From: Porticoccaceae bacterium | Lineage (GTDB): Bacteria; Pseudomonadota; Gammaproteobacteria; Pseudomonadales; Porticoccaceae | DNA: 14,736 bases | Reading direction: 5' to 3' | Assembly (NCBI GenBank): GCA_002692165.1 | Contig: NZJL01000067.1 | Span: forward strand, 25,007 to 39,742 | Part shown: positions 6,000 to 14,371 of the stretch, piece after piece | How the letters are laid out: every line of letters starts with the position of its first letter | How positions within the stretch are numbered: position 1 is the stretch's first letter | Program-made: the position numbers and the translations under genes | Notes under the pieces: generated by a model | What the model was told of the DNA's origin: nothing | The model's database searches: none | What the model saw: only the letters and a program-made list of their open reading frames with translations

Positions 6000-7655
6000 T
6001 CATCTTCTCCTCAACAAGGGAATACTTTTATCGGTGAGCTTATTAAGCATCATGGTGGTTTGATCGCCTAGAATACCATCTGCGAGGAGCTTATGTCGCT
6101 CCTGAAATTCAACAACTCTTAGCCGGACAGCCTCAGTATAATGTCCTCCAGTGATAACCCATTCATACTTATTATCTATCAGCATCAAACGAGTTTGCAG
6201 CCAGTCAACTAATGGCCGATTCGACATCCCCTTTTTTAATACGCCATAGCCCTGTGGCGGCTTCCATAAATATTTAAACGATCCATCCCAACTTTTAACG
6301 AATTGATCATATCGCATAGTTCTCGAACCATTCTCAGCAGCAAGTATCAATTCGGTACCGTCAATTTCGGTCAGAAGGACCGCCTGCTCGGTTGTATGCT
6401 CAACCAAATAAACTATTCCTGGCCTATCAATTTTCAGGAGGTCTTCGAAATTTAATCCTTCAACACTACTCAATGTTAATTCGAAGGAATCTATCATCTC
6501 TGCGTAAGTTTTCTCCATATTCCAAGACATTGATCCAGAAACCCAAAGTTCTAGTAATCGCTCTTCTGGCGATAAAATCGATTCCGAATTCTGGATAACT
6601 TCAATTGCGTGCCTTCCGGAAATGCTTTTGTCACCATCAGGCGACTTGGTTGCCAATTCTGGAGCTGTTTTTTTTTCAGTTATGCTGGCGGGCGTTGAGC
6701 TTAAATTTTTATGAAATAGGACATTGCCATTGTTCTGAGTAAGGAAATAAGTTGCCGCGCAAACCACAAACAAAGAAGAAAAAAGTATTGAAATTGCGAC
6801 CCATCGACCGTGCCCGAGGGGATTTCGATTATTACAATCAGGTAGAATTTCACTTGCAGCCGATTTTAGGAGACTTCCAGAAATATTATCGCTACCGTTT
6901 GAATATGCCGCTAATAACGATTGATGGCACACTAAGTTAATAAGCCTAGGAATTCCCCCTGTCAGTTTATACAAGACCCTTTCACATTCAACTTTGAATA
7001 TCGGTTGCTTTGCTCCGGCTTTCTGTAGACGATGATTTACATAGTTTGCTATTTCTTTTTGACCAAGTGGTTGCAGGTGGAATCTGGCTATGACTCGCTG
7101 GTTTAACTGGCGGAGATCTGTTTGAGCTAGTATTGGGAGTAACTCGGGTTGGCCTACCAAAAGGATATGTAAAAGTTTGTTTGTCTCGGTTTCGAGGTTG
7201 CTCAGCAGTCGAAGAGATTCCAAAACACCATGATTAAGATTTTGGGCCTCTTCAACAACAATGAGTGTCTTCTTTCCATCAGCATGAGTAATGAGAAGGT
7301 CTTGATAAATTGCGTCTGTACATATCTTAGCGTGAGAGACGCCTTCCTGGTCTGAAAGATCAATATCCAACTCGTGACAAATGCTGGCCAGTAGATCGCT
7401 GGACTCCAATTTACTGTTGAGCACATACGCAACTCGAATATGGGCAGGCAAACTTTTTAAAAAAATCCGAGTTAAGGTCGTTTTCCCCGTTCCAACCTCC
7501 CCTGTCAAGAGAATAAAGCCGCCTTCCCGGTCGAATCCATATTTTAAGTGCGCGACCGCTTGACGATGCTTGGGACTCGGATATAGGAAACTTGGGTCTG
7601 GAACGATGGAAAAGGGTTCCCTTTGCAAGCCAAAGTGGTTGAGATAAAGTGTCAA
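6000..7655 (-). CDS. gspA: T2SS accessory ATPase GspA (ExeA-like) with peptidoglycan-binding domain
   Basis: This is an inner-membrane AAA+ ATPase that with GspB helps insert the secretin through the cell wall. It opens with the family sequence LNHFGLQREPFSIVPDPSFL. Walker A (GEVGTGKT) is at 52-59 and the Walker B region (LIVVEEAQNL) at 131-140, where Glu135 stands in the place usually held by Asp. A membrane segment lies at about 286-306. A degenerate C39-peptidase-like region follows (about 380-470), then a peptidoglycan-binding module (about 480-545, with the FQERHKLLADGILGDQT signature). The start is TTG: an in-frame TGA lies six codons upstream with no other start between, and GGA is at suitable spacing. 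A run of nine A in the coding strand (6676-6668) falls in the linker just after the membrane segment. It lies 59 bases after gspD. Confidence 0.92.
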   Translation of the reverse strand: MTLYLNHFGLQREPFSIVPDPSFLYPSPKHRQAVAHLKYGFDREGGFILLTGEVGTGKTTLTRIFLKSLPAHIRVAYVLNSKLESSDLLASICHELDIDLSDQEGVSHAKICTDAIYQDLLITHADGKKTLIVVEEAQNLNHGVLESLRLLSNLETETNKLLHILLVGQPELLPILAQTDLRQLNQRVIARFHLQPLGQKEIANYVNHRLQKAGAKQPIFKVECERVLYKLTGGIPRLINLVCHQSLLAAYSNGSDNISGSLLKSAASEILPDCNNRNPLGHGRWVAISILFSSLFVVCAATYFLTQNNGNVLFHKNLSSTPASITEKKTAPELATKSPDGDKSISGRHAIEVIQNSESILSPEERLLELWVSGSMSWNMEKTYAEMIDSFELTLSSVEGLNFEDLLKIDRPGIVYLVEHTTEQAVLLTEIDGTELILAAENGSRTMRYDQFVKSWDGSFKYLWKPPQGYGVLKKGMSNRPLVDWLQTRLMLIDNKYEWVITGGHYTEAVRLRVVEFQERHKLLADGILGDQTTMMLNKLTDKSIPLLRRR

Positions 7656-7714
7656 AGAACTATCCGCGATTCATCCAAATGTGCCCTCCAATTTCAGCCC
7701 TAATGTTCTGGCCA

Positions 7715-9637
7715 TCATTCTTTTGGCGGAGGGTTGCTCTCATGTGGCTCCATCATATCATCTGCTGGCAAAAAAGATTTTAACTTAGGCGCCATAAAGT
7801 TTGAGTCATCGTCGCCAACAAGATCTCTTTTGATGAGGTGATCAAAACGACCTCGGGTGACAGACCGCCCATCCCCAGCAGTCCTGATAATCGTGGGCCG
7901 AATAAACATCATGGTTACACTCTGGCCGGATGACCTACCTGTTTGCCTGAATAACCGACCGATCACCGGAATATCGCCTAGTATCGGCACCTTTGCAGAG
8001 GTGCCCACTCCTGAGTCCTCAATTAAACCTCCCAAAACCAATAACTCTCCGTCTTGAACCATAACATTGGTCTGCATGGTAGCTTTTGAGGTCGTTTGTA
8101 ATCCTACAATTCCCCCATCATTTACCTTCGAGGACTCCTGCTCTATTTCAAGTCGCACGGCGTCACCTTTGCTTATTTGCGGTTTAACCTTGAGTATTAC
8201 CCCTACTTCTTCACGATTAATAGTGGTGAAAGGATTGGAGTTTAGGCTACCCGTGCTGTTATTTGTATAACTCCCGGTCTGGAACGGAACCTCCTCTCCG
8301 ACACTCAGGCTAGCCTCTTCATTGTCAAGCGTGACAACAGATGGCGTAGAAAGAATCTTAGTGGCACCATCGGTCTGAAGAGCCTGAACCAGCAGGCCCA
8401 TGCCTTTCCCGGATACTTCATTAAAGTCACCCACAGCCCCCAAAGCGGCATTAGGCAGGGCGGCGGCAAGAGCGGACTGGGAGGTATTACTTTCCTCATT
8501 TATCCCTAAGCCGAGGAGGCCTGTTAACACTCCATCAAAGTTGGTGAGATAAGCACCGCGATTTCTGCTCGAGTAAACCAACTGCGCACTTAGGTTTTTT
8601 GCTTGGTTCTCGGATAGTTCCGCAATAACTGCCTCTATCAAAACTTGTGGCCGAGGCAAATCTAGCTGCCTGACCACATTTTTCAACTCAACTATCACCT
8701 CCCTGGGAGCAGCGAGAACAATAGCATTATTAAGTTCATCAACCTCGATCTTATACGTCACATTTTTTTGCCCTTCACCCGTTGGCTGACCTGCTAACCT
8801 CATAAACGTTTCCGAACCAAGCATTCCTGACAATACCGTCTGAATCTCGGAAGCTCTCGAATAATCAAGGTAAATTACCTCGACAGTCCCTGTTTTTAGA
8901 GAGGGGACATCAAGACTAAGAAGCATCTTTCTGAATGCCGAGCGCGCCATCCCGGGGCCGCTAACAATCACTCTATTGTTTAGACTGTCCTCAACAAGCG
9001 ACAATTCCTGTTTCTGCAGTTGCTTCAGTTGACTCGCAATATGAATCGCCTCAGCTGCAGAGATATGGGTTAGGTTTATGACCTCTATGGCTGAGCTCTC
9101 CGGATCATCCATAGTTCTTACGAAGTCTTTTAGTTGCTCGATATTTGTTTCGATATCGGATACAACGAGATAATTGCTGGGAGCATAAGCCATTAATCGA
9201 GCGCCATTACTCAGCATGGGTTTTAACACAGATACTAGGGAGGCGGCTTGAACATATTGTATTTGAATCACTTCCGTTCGCATCTCATTGCCTCCAGCAC
9301 CACCTGCGAAGTTGAAGGCTTGACTAAAGGGAATAATTCTTATCACCGCACCATCTTGCACGGCTTGAAAACCTTGGACTTGAAGAGCCGACAGTACCGA
9401 CTCATAAATTAAGTCAGCATCGATAGGTCTTGGGGCAATAATGGTCACCTTCCCCTTCACTCTTGGATCAAGTACAAAAGACTTACCTGTAATTTCGGCA
9501 ACACTTTCGATAACACTTCGAATATCGGCATCTCGAAAATTGATTCGAACCTCTCCAATCGCAATGCTTCCCAAAGGAAACAGCAGAACTAAAAGAAGGC
9601 CCATCATCTTGTACTGGCTGTATTCTTTTTTTTGCAA
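7715..9637 (-). CDS. gspD: T2SS secretin GspD
   Basis: GspD forms the multimeric outer-membrane channel for folded exoproteins. A signal peptide with a hydrophobic core (MGLLLVLLFPLGSIAIG) ends near residue 28. The N0 domain (VRINFRDADIRSVIESVAE, about 29-108) follows, then N1 (120-180), N2 (182-248) and N3 (250-330). The secretin domain starts at VLIEAVIAELSEN (332) and includes VGEEVPFQTGSYT, VILKVKPQIS, VQDGELLVLGGLIED and KVPILGDIPVIGRLF. The last ~55 residues are variable and end in a Pro-rich tail that could hold a pilotin-binding segment, though none is recognisable. The TTG start directly follows a TGA AAA, with AAGGA about 10 bases upstream. ATGs at codons 11 and 12 are alternatives but lack a ribosome site. 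It lies 23 bases after gspC. Confidence 0.97.
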   Translation of the reverse strand: MQKKEYSQYKMMGLLLVLLFPLGSIAIGEVRINFRDADIRSVIESVAEITGKSFVLDPRVKGKVTIIAPRPIDADLIYESVLSALQVQGFQAVQDGAVIRIIPFSQAFNFAGGAGGNEMRTEVIQIQYVQAASLVSVLKPMLSNGARLMAYAPSNYLVVSDIETNIEQLKDFVRTMDDPESSAIEVINLTHISAAEAIHIASQLKQLQKQELSLVEDSLNNRVIVSGPGMARSAFRKMLLSLDVPSLKTGTVEVIYLDYSRASEIQTVLSGMLGSETFMRLAGQPTGEGQKNVTYKIEVDELNNAIVLAAPREVIVELKNVVRQLDLPRPQVLIEAVIAELSENQAKNLSAQLVYSSRNRGAYLTNFDGVLTGLLGLGINEESNTSQSALAAALPNAALGAVGDFNEVSGKGMGLLVQALQTDGATKILSTPSVVTLDNEEASLSVGEEVPFQTGSYTNNSTGSLNSNPFTTINREEVGVILKVKPQISKGDAVRLEIEQESSKVNDGGIVGLQTTSKATMQTNVMVQDGELLVLGGLIEDSGVGTSAKVPILGDIPVIGRLFRQTGRSSGQSVTMMFIRPTIIRTAGDGRSVTRGRFDHLIKRDLVGDDDSNFMAPKLKSFLPADDMMEPHESNPPPKE

Positions 9638-9660
9638 TTTTCAATATCCTTTGTGTCAGT

Positions 9661-10515
9661 TCAAAAGTCGATTTTTCCCAACATCGGCAACATCTTTTGC
9701 GTCAAGCTTGACGCATTAACATAAACCGTGACTTCTCTTCCGTCACGGATTACTTTAACTGGTACATTACTTTCTGCAGCAAAATTTCTCCAGCTCTCCG
9801 GATTCTTCATAAGATCGCGAACAGCCGAACCACTAACTTCAACGATGACATCTCCGTCCTCGACATCGGCCAGGGAGCGCAATTCAGCCGATAAGCTATT
9901 GAGCCTAAAGCCTGAATTAAAATTGCCTCCTTGACCGTTCAAAGTAACGGGCACGGCTCCAAACATATTGGCGATGACAAAACCCTCCTTAAGTCCTGAC
10001 TTTGTTTGTTTCGAACTCAAGGTCGATTCAAAAATTGACTCTGGTCTTTTAAGAGTCACCTGCTCCTGCAAACCGTTGCGCTCGACAATTACCCTATCGG
10101 GTTCAATGCCGTAAATAACCATATCTGATCCCAATCGATCACCCTCCCGGTATACTTTTTCAGGCGCACCGGCATGCTTTATTGTCGCAGTTGCAACTTC
10201 CGAAGTAATGAGGACCCCCAAGAGATCTGCTTTGATATTTGCCTTAGGAAGCGACTTGTTTTCACGAAATGCCAGCTGGGGGGTATATTCGCTAGCGAAC
10301 CAAATCCAGTTATTTTCTGAGGAAGGAGGAGTCCGTGGAACAGCTGCGAAATCCACCGGCTGCCTTTCAAGGGAAGTGACCAGAAATATCAAACTCACAA
10401 TCGCCAGCAGAAAAAATAAGCTTATAACCCTTTGCAAGACACTGGCCGAAACAATAATGCGTTTCCAGGATCCGGCTTTGAGAAAGTCAAAAAAGTGTTC
10501 CACCTCCACTGTCAA
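9661..10515 (-). CDS. gspC: T2SS inner-membrane coupling protein GspC
   Basis: GspC connects the inner-membrane platform to the secretin's N0 domain and takes part in substrate choice. A short cytoplasmic N-terminus is followed by one membrane segment at about 28-48 and a Pro-rich linker. The periplasmic HR domain (about 91-155, IKADLLGVLITSE to EQVTLKRPE) includes VYREGDRLG. A C-terminal PDZ-like domain (about 200-272) contains FRLNSLSAELRSLADVEDGD, as in PDZ-type GspC proteins. The start is TTG or the GTG two codons later. An in-frame TGA lies a few codons upstream and AAGGGG precedes the TTG by 8 bases, favouring TTG. The gene follows gspM across a 68-base gap instead of heading the operon. 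Confidence 0.92.
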   Translation of the reverse strand: MTVEVEHFFDFLKAGSWKRIIVSASVLQRVISLFFLLAIVSLIFLVTSLERQPVDFAAVPRTPPSSENNWIWFASEYTPQLAFRENKSLPKANIKADLLGVLITSEVATATIKHAGAPEKVYREGDRLGSDMVIYGIEPDRVIVERNGLQEQVTLKRPESIFESTLSSKQTKSGLKEGFVIANMFGAVPVTLNGQGGNFNSGFRLNSLSAELRSLADVEDGDVIVEVSGSAVRDLMKNPESWRNFAAESNVPVKVIRDGREVTVYVNASSLTQKMLPMLGKIDF

Positions 10516-10551
10516 TCCTATCCCCTTAAATCATCGATCAGTTAGCTCGAA

Positions 10552-10574
10552 GGGAACTGCGTCTTAATGTTCCC
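10552..10574 (-). promoter_or_regulatory. Inverted repeat in the gspM-gspC gap
   Basis: GGGAAC and GTTCCC form a perfect 6-bp stem around an 11-base loop inside the longest intergenic gap of the operon. No T-run follows on the minus strand (TTCGAGC), so it is not a standard terminator. It may be an mRNA processing or stability hairpin, a protein-binding palindrome, or chance. Position, in an otherwise tightly packed operon, is the reason to list it. Confidence 0.35.
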
Positions 10575-10583
10575 AGATCTCTC

Positions 10584-11078
10584 TCAAGTCTCGCTAATGA
10601 GAGCCAAGTCGGCTTGGTAATCATGACTCTCCGCAGGCTTCGAAACTTTTTCAATATCAAGCTCGGTAAGTATAAGCCCTTCACAGGCAAGTTGCTCGAC
10701 TAGACGCAAGATATCATTTGAATTACCAGATGAAACAGTCAACTCAATACTTCGCTCCCCAAAGTCAACCCGATCTAATTGAAGCTGGTTGCGTCGAATT
10801 AACATCGTCAGCAACGCTCTCTGCGCCATCCTGTCTTGCGCTTTGCGATTGCAACTGGTTTGCAGGCTTGTGACGATCGGCACCTGCTGGCCAATCCACT
10901 CTAGATCCGTTTTCCTATCTGAAATTTCCCGATTCATGTTTACATGCGACTGCCATAGCGATTCCAATAACATTAAAAGAGCAGTGGCCGCGAGTACGCC
11001 GCATCCAATTATTAATGCCCGCTTGTCTCTTAATTCAAGACGCTTAAATAGCCGCGCGGCGACAGAGCGAAAACTCAC
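10584..11078 (-). CDS. gspM: T2SS inner-membrane platform protein GspM
   Basis: GspM pairs with GspL in the inner membrane and stabilises the assembly platform. The 164 residues have the family architecture: a short cytoplasmic N-terminus, one membrane segment (about 20-41), a helical stretch (SHVNMNREISDRKTDLEWI) and a small ferredoxin-like periplasmic domain. The sequence family is weakly conserved, so the call rests on architecture plus position immediately after gspL. The GTG start overlaps the gspL stop (GTGA), with GGAG about 10 bases upstream. A 68-base gap follows before gspC, and no gspN is found there. Confidence 0.85.
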   Translation of the reverse strand: MSFRSVAARLFKRLELRDKRALIIGCGVLAATALLMLLESLWQSHVNMNREISDRKTDLEWIGQQVPIVTSLQTSCNRKAQDRMAQRALLTMLIRRNQLQLDRVDFGERSIELTVSSGNSNDILRLVEQLACEGLILTELDIEKVSKPAESHDYQADLALISET

Positions 11079-12181
11079 AAGGGGTTCTCCGGAGTGAAGA
11101 CCATTGTTAATTCATTCTTTCTCTTATTGCCCCTCGCCACGTCGAGGCTATAGCCCTCTAGGCTCAACTTTTTGGCTAGCAATTTCTCTCCGCCCTCCAG
11201 ACGTAACGTAACTTTATCTTCATCTGCTTTCAATGACACTAAATTGCACTCGCAATTGTCCATCAATTTTTCCATTGACATCAGCGCCTTGGTCGGTTCG
11301 GTATTAAAAATTTGGTCCTGCACTTTTAACCGAGTAATTTCCTGTTGACCAACTGTTTGTAATTGCTCGAGTGATACGTTCTGAACCGAAAAAACACGTT
11401 CAAAACTATCCATCAAATGAAGTTCAATCTTGCTCAGGTCAGTCTGGAGGTTTGCAGACAGAATGTTCAAATAGGTCAACAGTAATAGCATGGTCAAGCC
11501 GAAACCCGCTAAGTTTAGCTGCCAAAGATTAACGCTGGACCCCTTGATAATTGGTCGATAATCCCCGGATAATAAATTAATGCCATCACTCATTTCTATC
11601 ATCTGCCAGTTCTGAGAGTTGTCATTCACTTCGGCTAAATCTCGCAGGTGTTGGGGGATCATTTGCGAATCAGGAAGGCTAATTGACAAGCGAGGGGGAG
11701 TTTTCGCGTCCCTTATCAGACAGTCTATCATTGCCCATGTAAGATCGGCCTTGGCTGAAAATCCCTCTGACAAAGAATGTCTCACCAGAAAATACCCCTT
11801 ACGCCATAGCGCATTTATTCGCCCTTCCTCCCAAGGAACGGCGAAGTAGTCAGGGGTCATTTGAATGGGCGCAAAGCCCGCATTTTGTGCCACATTGACC
11901 CACGCATTCAGGTCGTCTTTGCTTACCACAAACACATCAACCAATTCATCGGTTGCATTATCCCCGATGACAAAGTGCGTCTTTTCCAAGGGTTGCAGAA
12001 TCTTCTCCTCGAGGATCCATGGTATTAAGCCGCTCCACTTTCTTCTGGGTGCTGTTGGCTTGGCGATGCGATGAATTGCAATCCGTTCGGAGGGTATCCA
12101 CAAGTTTGCCGGAACCAATTCAACGTCGTCGCCACGAACGTGCGTATCAAGATTGTATATATGGTCCACTGCGGCACTCAC
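11075..12181 (-). CDS. gspL: T2SS inner-membrane platform protein GspL
   Basis: GspL recruits the cytoplasmic ATPase GspE to the membrane and binds GspM. The first ~210 residues form the actin-like cytoplasmic domain, with the ILEEKILQPLEKTHFVIG segment (56-73) and the typical INLLSGDYRP motif (201-210). One membrane segment lies at about 219-241, followed by a helical stalk. A periplasmic ferredoxin-like domain at the C-terminus (about 300-368) carries KLSLEGYSLDVARG. The length (368) is a little short for the family but all parts are present. The GTG start lies 4 bases after the gspK stop, and the gene end overlaps gspM by 4 bases, so translation is probably coupled. Confidence 0.92.
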   Translation of the reverse strand: MSAAVDHIYNLDTHVRGDDVELVPANLWIPSERIAIHRIAKPTAPRRKWSGLIPWILEEKILQPLEKTHFVIGDNATDELVDVFVVSKDDLNAWVNVAQNAGFAPIQMTPDYFAVPWEEGRINALWRKGYFLVRHSLSEGFSAKADLTWAMIDCLIRDAKTPPRLSISLPDSQMIPQHLRDLAEVNDNSQNWQMIEMSDGINLLSGDYRPIIKGSSVNLWQLNLAGFGLTMLLLLTYLNILSANLQTDLSKIELHLMDSFERVFSVQNVSLEQLQTVGQQEITRLKVQDQIFNTEPTKALMSMEKLMDNCECNLVSLKADEDKVTLRLEGGEKLLAKKLSLEGYSLDVARGNKRKNELTMVFTPENPL

Positions 12182-12185
12182 CTAG

Positions 12186-13349
12186 CTAAACCCCAATCGC
12201 CCTACACGCAGTATGCATATGATATGTTTCAGCATCTTGACTGCCAATCGTCAAATTCGCTTCTTCATACATATCAATATCACTCACGGGCTCATCTAAA
12301 GGAACTATAAACTTTGGCACCACGGAAATGTCACGCGCCAGTATTGTAGGGTTCGAAGGATCTTTGCGGCGGTCTATTACGCTTTTGACCTCGAGTTTAG
12401 TATCTCCGAGCGATACGTCAATGTAAAGCTGAAAAAAATTTGACCGAACGTCGATAATTCTAGCTGGCCACCGAGTTTCTATCTCTCTTCTGGTCAATGG
12501 CAAATTCCGCTCAAGCTCATCATGAAATTCAGCAAGCGAATCAAAGTGCCTACGTTCATTTCGAGCCGAAAGCACAGCCTCGACAAATGCTTCGCTTGAC
12601 GCCCCAGCCATTGCAAACAACAGTGAAATCGGGGCAGTATTTATGTTAATGGTTGTACCCAAAGACGATCGTCCAGATAAAGGCAACGCTGTAACTAATG
12701 GCATCAGAGCAAGAACTTCACTATGCTGATATCCTATGATGGCTGCCAATTCGCTGGCATCAGTCATCGGGGTATTAGCAACCACTCGCGGAATTCGGAG
12801 GCCGTCATAGTCTCCCTGTTCTGCTCCCCACTCATTGACTCGCTCAGAATCTTTGTCTAACCAATCCACCAGCGCTCCAGACCGAGCGTGGGTATAGGGA
12901 ATATTCGAAAGCTCCAGCAGACGCCGCCAAAGGAGCACCATTCCAAGCGGTTGATCGTCATCAGTTTTTAATTCAAGCTCCAACGATTCAGGGGTAAAGA
13001 GAGCAAAGTTGTTTAAGTTTACCCTAGCTTGCAAATCGCGGATGCATCCAGTAATAGCGCCACCTTCCATTGGAAGAGCTGGCAGTGCTTGAGCCCAAAC
13101 TTCTCCCAGATGATCCACGTCTATATTGTCCATGCTCGGATTGTTCGAAAGTCGCTGCCTAGCCCAACTCTCGGCGCTGAGCACCATAAGCATTGCCTGA
13201 TCGCTATGCAAGGCAGCGCTGGACTGCGAGACATCGATCTGGTGACGATAGAAAATATTGCCTAAGACCATCACCAATGCCAAAACGAGAATCAGTGCGG
13301 CCATGAGAGCAACACCTTTACTTCGATTAGCCACTCTTCCTCTAATCAC
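12186..13349 (-). CDS. gspK: T2SS minor pseudopilin GspK
   Basis: GspK is the large minor pseudopilin that caps the pseudopilus with GspI and GspJ. A prepilin leader (MIRGRVANRSKG) ends at Gly12 and is followed by the hydrophobic helix VALMAALILVLALVMVLG. The glutamate usual at position +5 is absent, which is normal for GspK. Family features include CIRDLQARVNLNN (about 102-114) and LVDWLDKDSERVNEWGAEQG (160-179), the latter in the acidic calcium-binding area. ANTPMTDASELAAIIGY follows (191-207). A helix-hairpin-helix-like segment (ININTAPISLLFAMAG) comes later. The GTG start overlaps the end of gspJ by 8 bases with GGAG 6 bases upstream. The length (387) is typical. Confidence 0.93.
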   Translation of the reverse strand: MIRGRVANRSKGVALMAALILVLALVMVLGNIFYRHQIDVSQSSAALHSDQAMLMVLSAESWARQRLSNNPSMDNIDVDHLGEVWAQALPALPMEGGAITGCIRDLQARVNLNNFALFTPESLELELKTDDDQPLGMVLLWRRLLELSNIPYTHARSGALVDWLDKDSERVNEWGAEQGDYDGLRIPRVVANTPMTDASELAAIIGYQHSEVLALMPLVTALPLSGRSSLGTTININTAPISLLFAMAGASSEAFVEAVLSARNERRHFDSLAEFHDELERNLPLTRREIETRWPARIIDVRSNFFQLYIDVSLGDTKLEVKSVIDRRKDPSNPTILARDISVVPKFIVPLDEPVSDIDMYEEANLTIGSQDAETYHMHTACRAIGV

Positions 13350-13950
13350 TAACGACTCCGGGAAAAAGACGTGACGAAGTCATCCCATTTGTTAGGAGGA
13401 TTGTTATCTTGATCATACGCGGCAAAAGAGTTTTCTGATTTGAGTTGACAGGTGGCCAATCTCTGGTGAACCTGCCTTCTGATGAAAGATGCTCAGCGAT
13501 TACCTCCTCTACTTCATCGATCAATATCGTTCTCGTACCTTCGATGACTCGCGGCGAGGCAGTTATTGCCCATGACGTGCGCAGCAGCTGTTGCTTTGCA
13601 TTGATAGTGTAATAGATGCGTGACACTCCACTTGGATTGGTTTCCAGCATAGGGCCACCGCCTCGGCTAAACCGCAGTCCAAATTCACTCGGGTCTGTTT
13701 CATAGGGCCCCTCTGTTTTTCCGAGTCCATCAAAAAACGGGCGTCCCCGTATATGCAAAAGGTCGCGACCAATAATTTTCCAGGCCCGCATCAGTCTCTG
13801 CTGCTCTATAGACAAATCACGACTGCGTTCATTAGTATCCAGAACCATCGTCAATGCCTGATAAGCCATAACTGACATTACTGCTAGGAGGCCCAGTGAC
13901 ACAGCCACTTCAATCAGTGTAAAGCCTTTTTGTGTGCTTCCTGCCCGCAT
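13342..13950 (-). CDS. gspJ: T2SS minor pseudopilin GspJ
   Basis: GspJ is a minor pseudopilin of the GspH-I-J-K tip complex. A short leader (MRAGSTQKG) is followed by the type IV pilin-like motif FTLIEVAVSLGLLAVMSVMA, with cleavage after Gly9 and the conserved Glu at +5 for assembly. The globular part keeps family features such as WKIIGRDLLHIRGRPF and GLRFSRGG. The 202-residue length is normal. The ATG start lies 1 base after gspI, and the end overlaps gspK by 8 bases. A prepilin peptidase (GspO/PilD) is required for maturation and is not encoded in this window. Confidence 0.93.
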   Translation of the reverse strand: MRAGSTQKGFTLIEVAVSLGLLAVMSVMAYQALTMVLDTNERSRDLSIEQQRLMRAWKIIGRDLLHIRGRPFFDGLGKTEGPYETDPSEFGLRFSRGGGPMLETNPSGVSRIYYTINAKQQLLRTSWAITASPRVIEGTRTILIDEVEEVIAEHLSSEGRFTRDWPPVNSNQKTLLPRMIKITILLTNGMTSSRLFPGVVSD

Positions 13951-13951
13951 T

Positions 13952-14371
13952 TCAATATGCCCGGTTCACCAAGAAAACCGCGAGCTTGGCCTCAGAATCA
14001 GCGCTATTTGGCAAATACACTTGAACCTGATGGCGAAAAAGATTCTGACCAACAGCTGGCTCTATTTTTAGTTCCCACTTCCAAGTGCGATCAGACTCCT
14101 CATCCACTCCCTCTGCGCGCAACAATGCAACGTCATTGGAAGGAACCCAGTTTTCTACAATTTGATGTCTCTCCATAAGTTGATTCCAGGCGACTTGGTT
14201 GGCCGAGATCCGATCCTGCATCTTTATGCGCTGATCAGCATATCGGTGCACCAACTGTATTGAACTCGTTAAAACCATACTGAGAATTAACAGTGCTACA
14301 ACCACTTCCAGAAGCGTGAATCCACTGATTTCAGCTTTAATATGTCTTTCTTTCTGACAAACAACGCTCAT
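13952..14371 (-). CDS. gspI: T2SS minor pseudopilin GspI
   Basis: GspI binds GspJ and GspK in the tip complex that starts pseudopilus assembly. The prepilin motif G/FTLLEVVVALLILSMVLTSS has cleavage after Gly17 and Glu at +5. The leader (MSVVCQKERHIKAEISG) is longer than in many T2SS pseudopilins, but no other start codon lies between the ATG and the cleavage site. The C-terminal part (residues ~50-139) matches GspI size, with NQLMERHQIVENWVP and WKWELKIEP. The ATG overlaps the gspH stop (ATGA), so the two are translationally coupled. Confidence 0.92.
   Translation of the reverse strand: MSVVCQKERHIKAEISGFTLLEVVVALLILSMVLTSSIQLVHRYADQRIKMQDRISANQVAWNQLMERHQIVENWVPSNDVALLRAEGVDEESDRTWKWELKIEPAVGQNLFRHQVQVYLPNSADSEAKLAVFLVNRAY

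Noticed and set aside
6752..6940. Lys/Arg-rich 62-codon plus-strand frame (begins MPRKPQTKKKKV) resembling a basic peptide
   Set aside because: Its basic start is the antisense of the GspA membrane segment; no ribosome site and no independent support.
10208..10567. 119-codon plus-strand frame opposite gspC
   Set aside because: It lies fully antisense to a well-supported gspC and its upstream gap, with no domain features and unlikely composition; a shadow frame.
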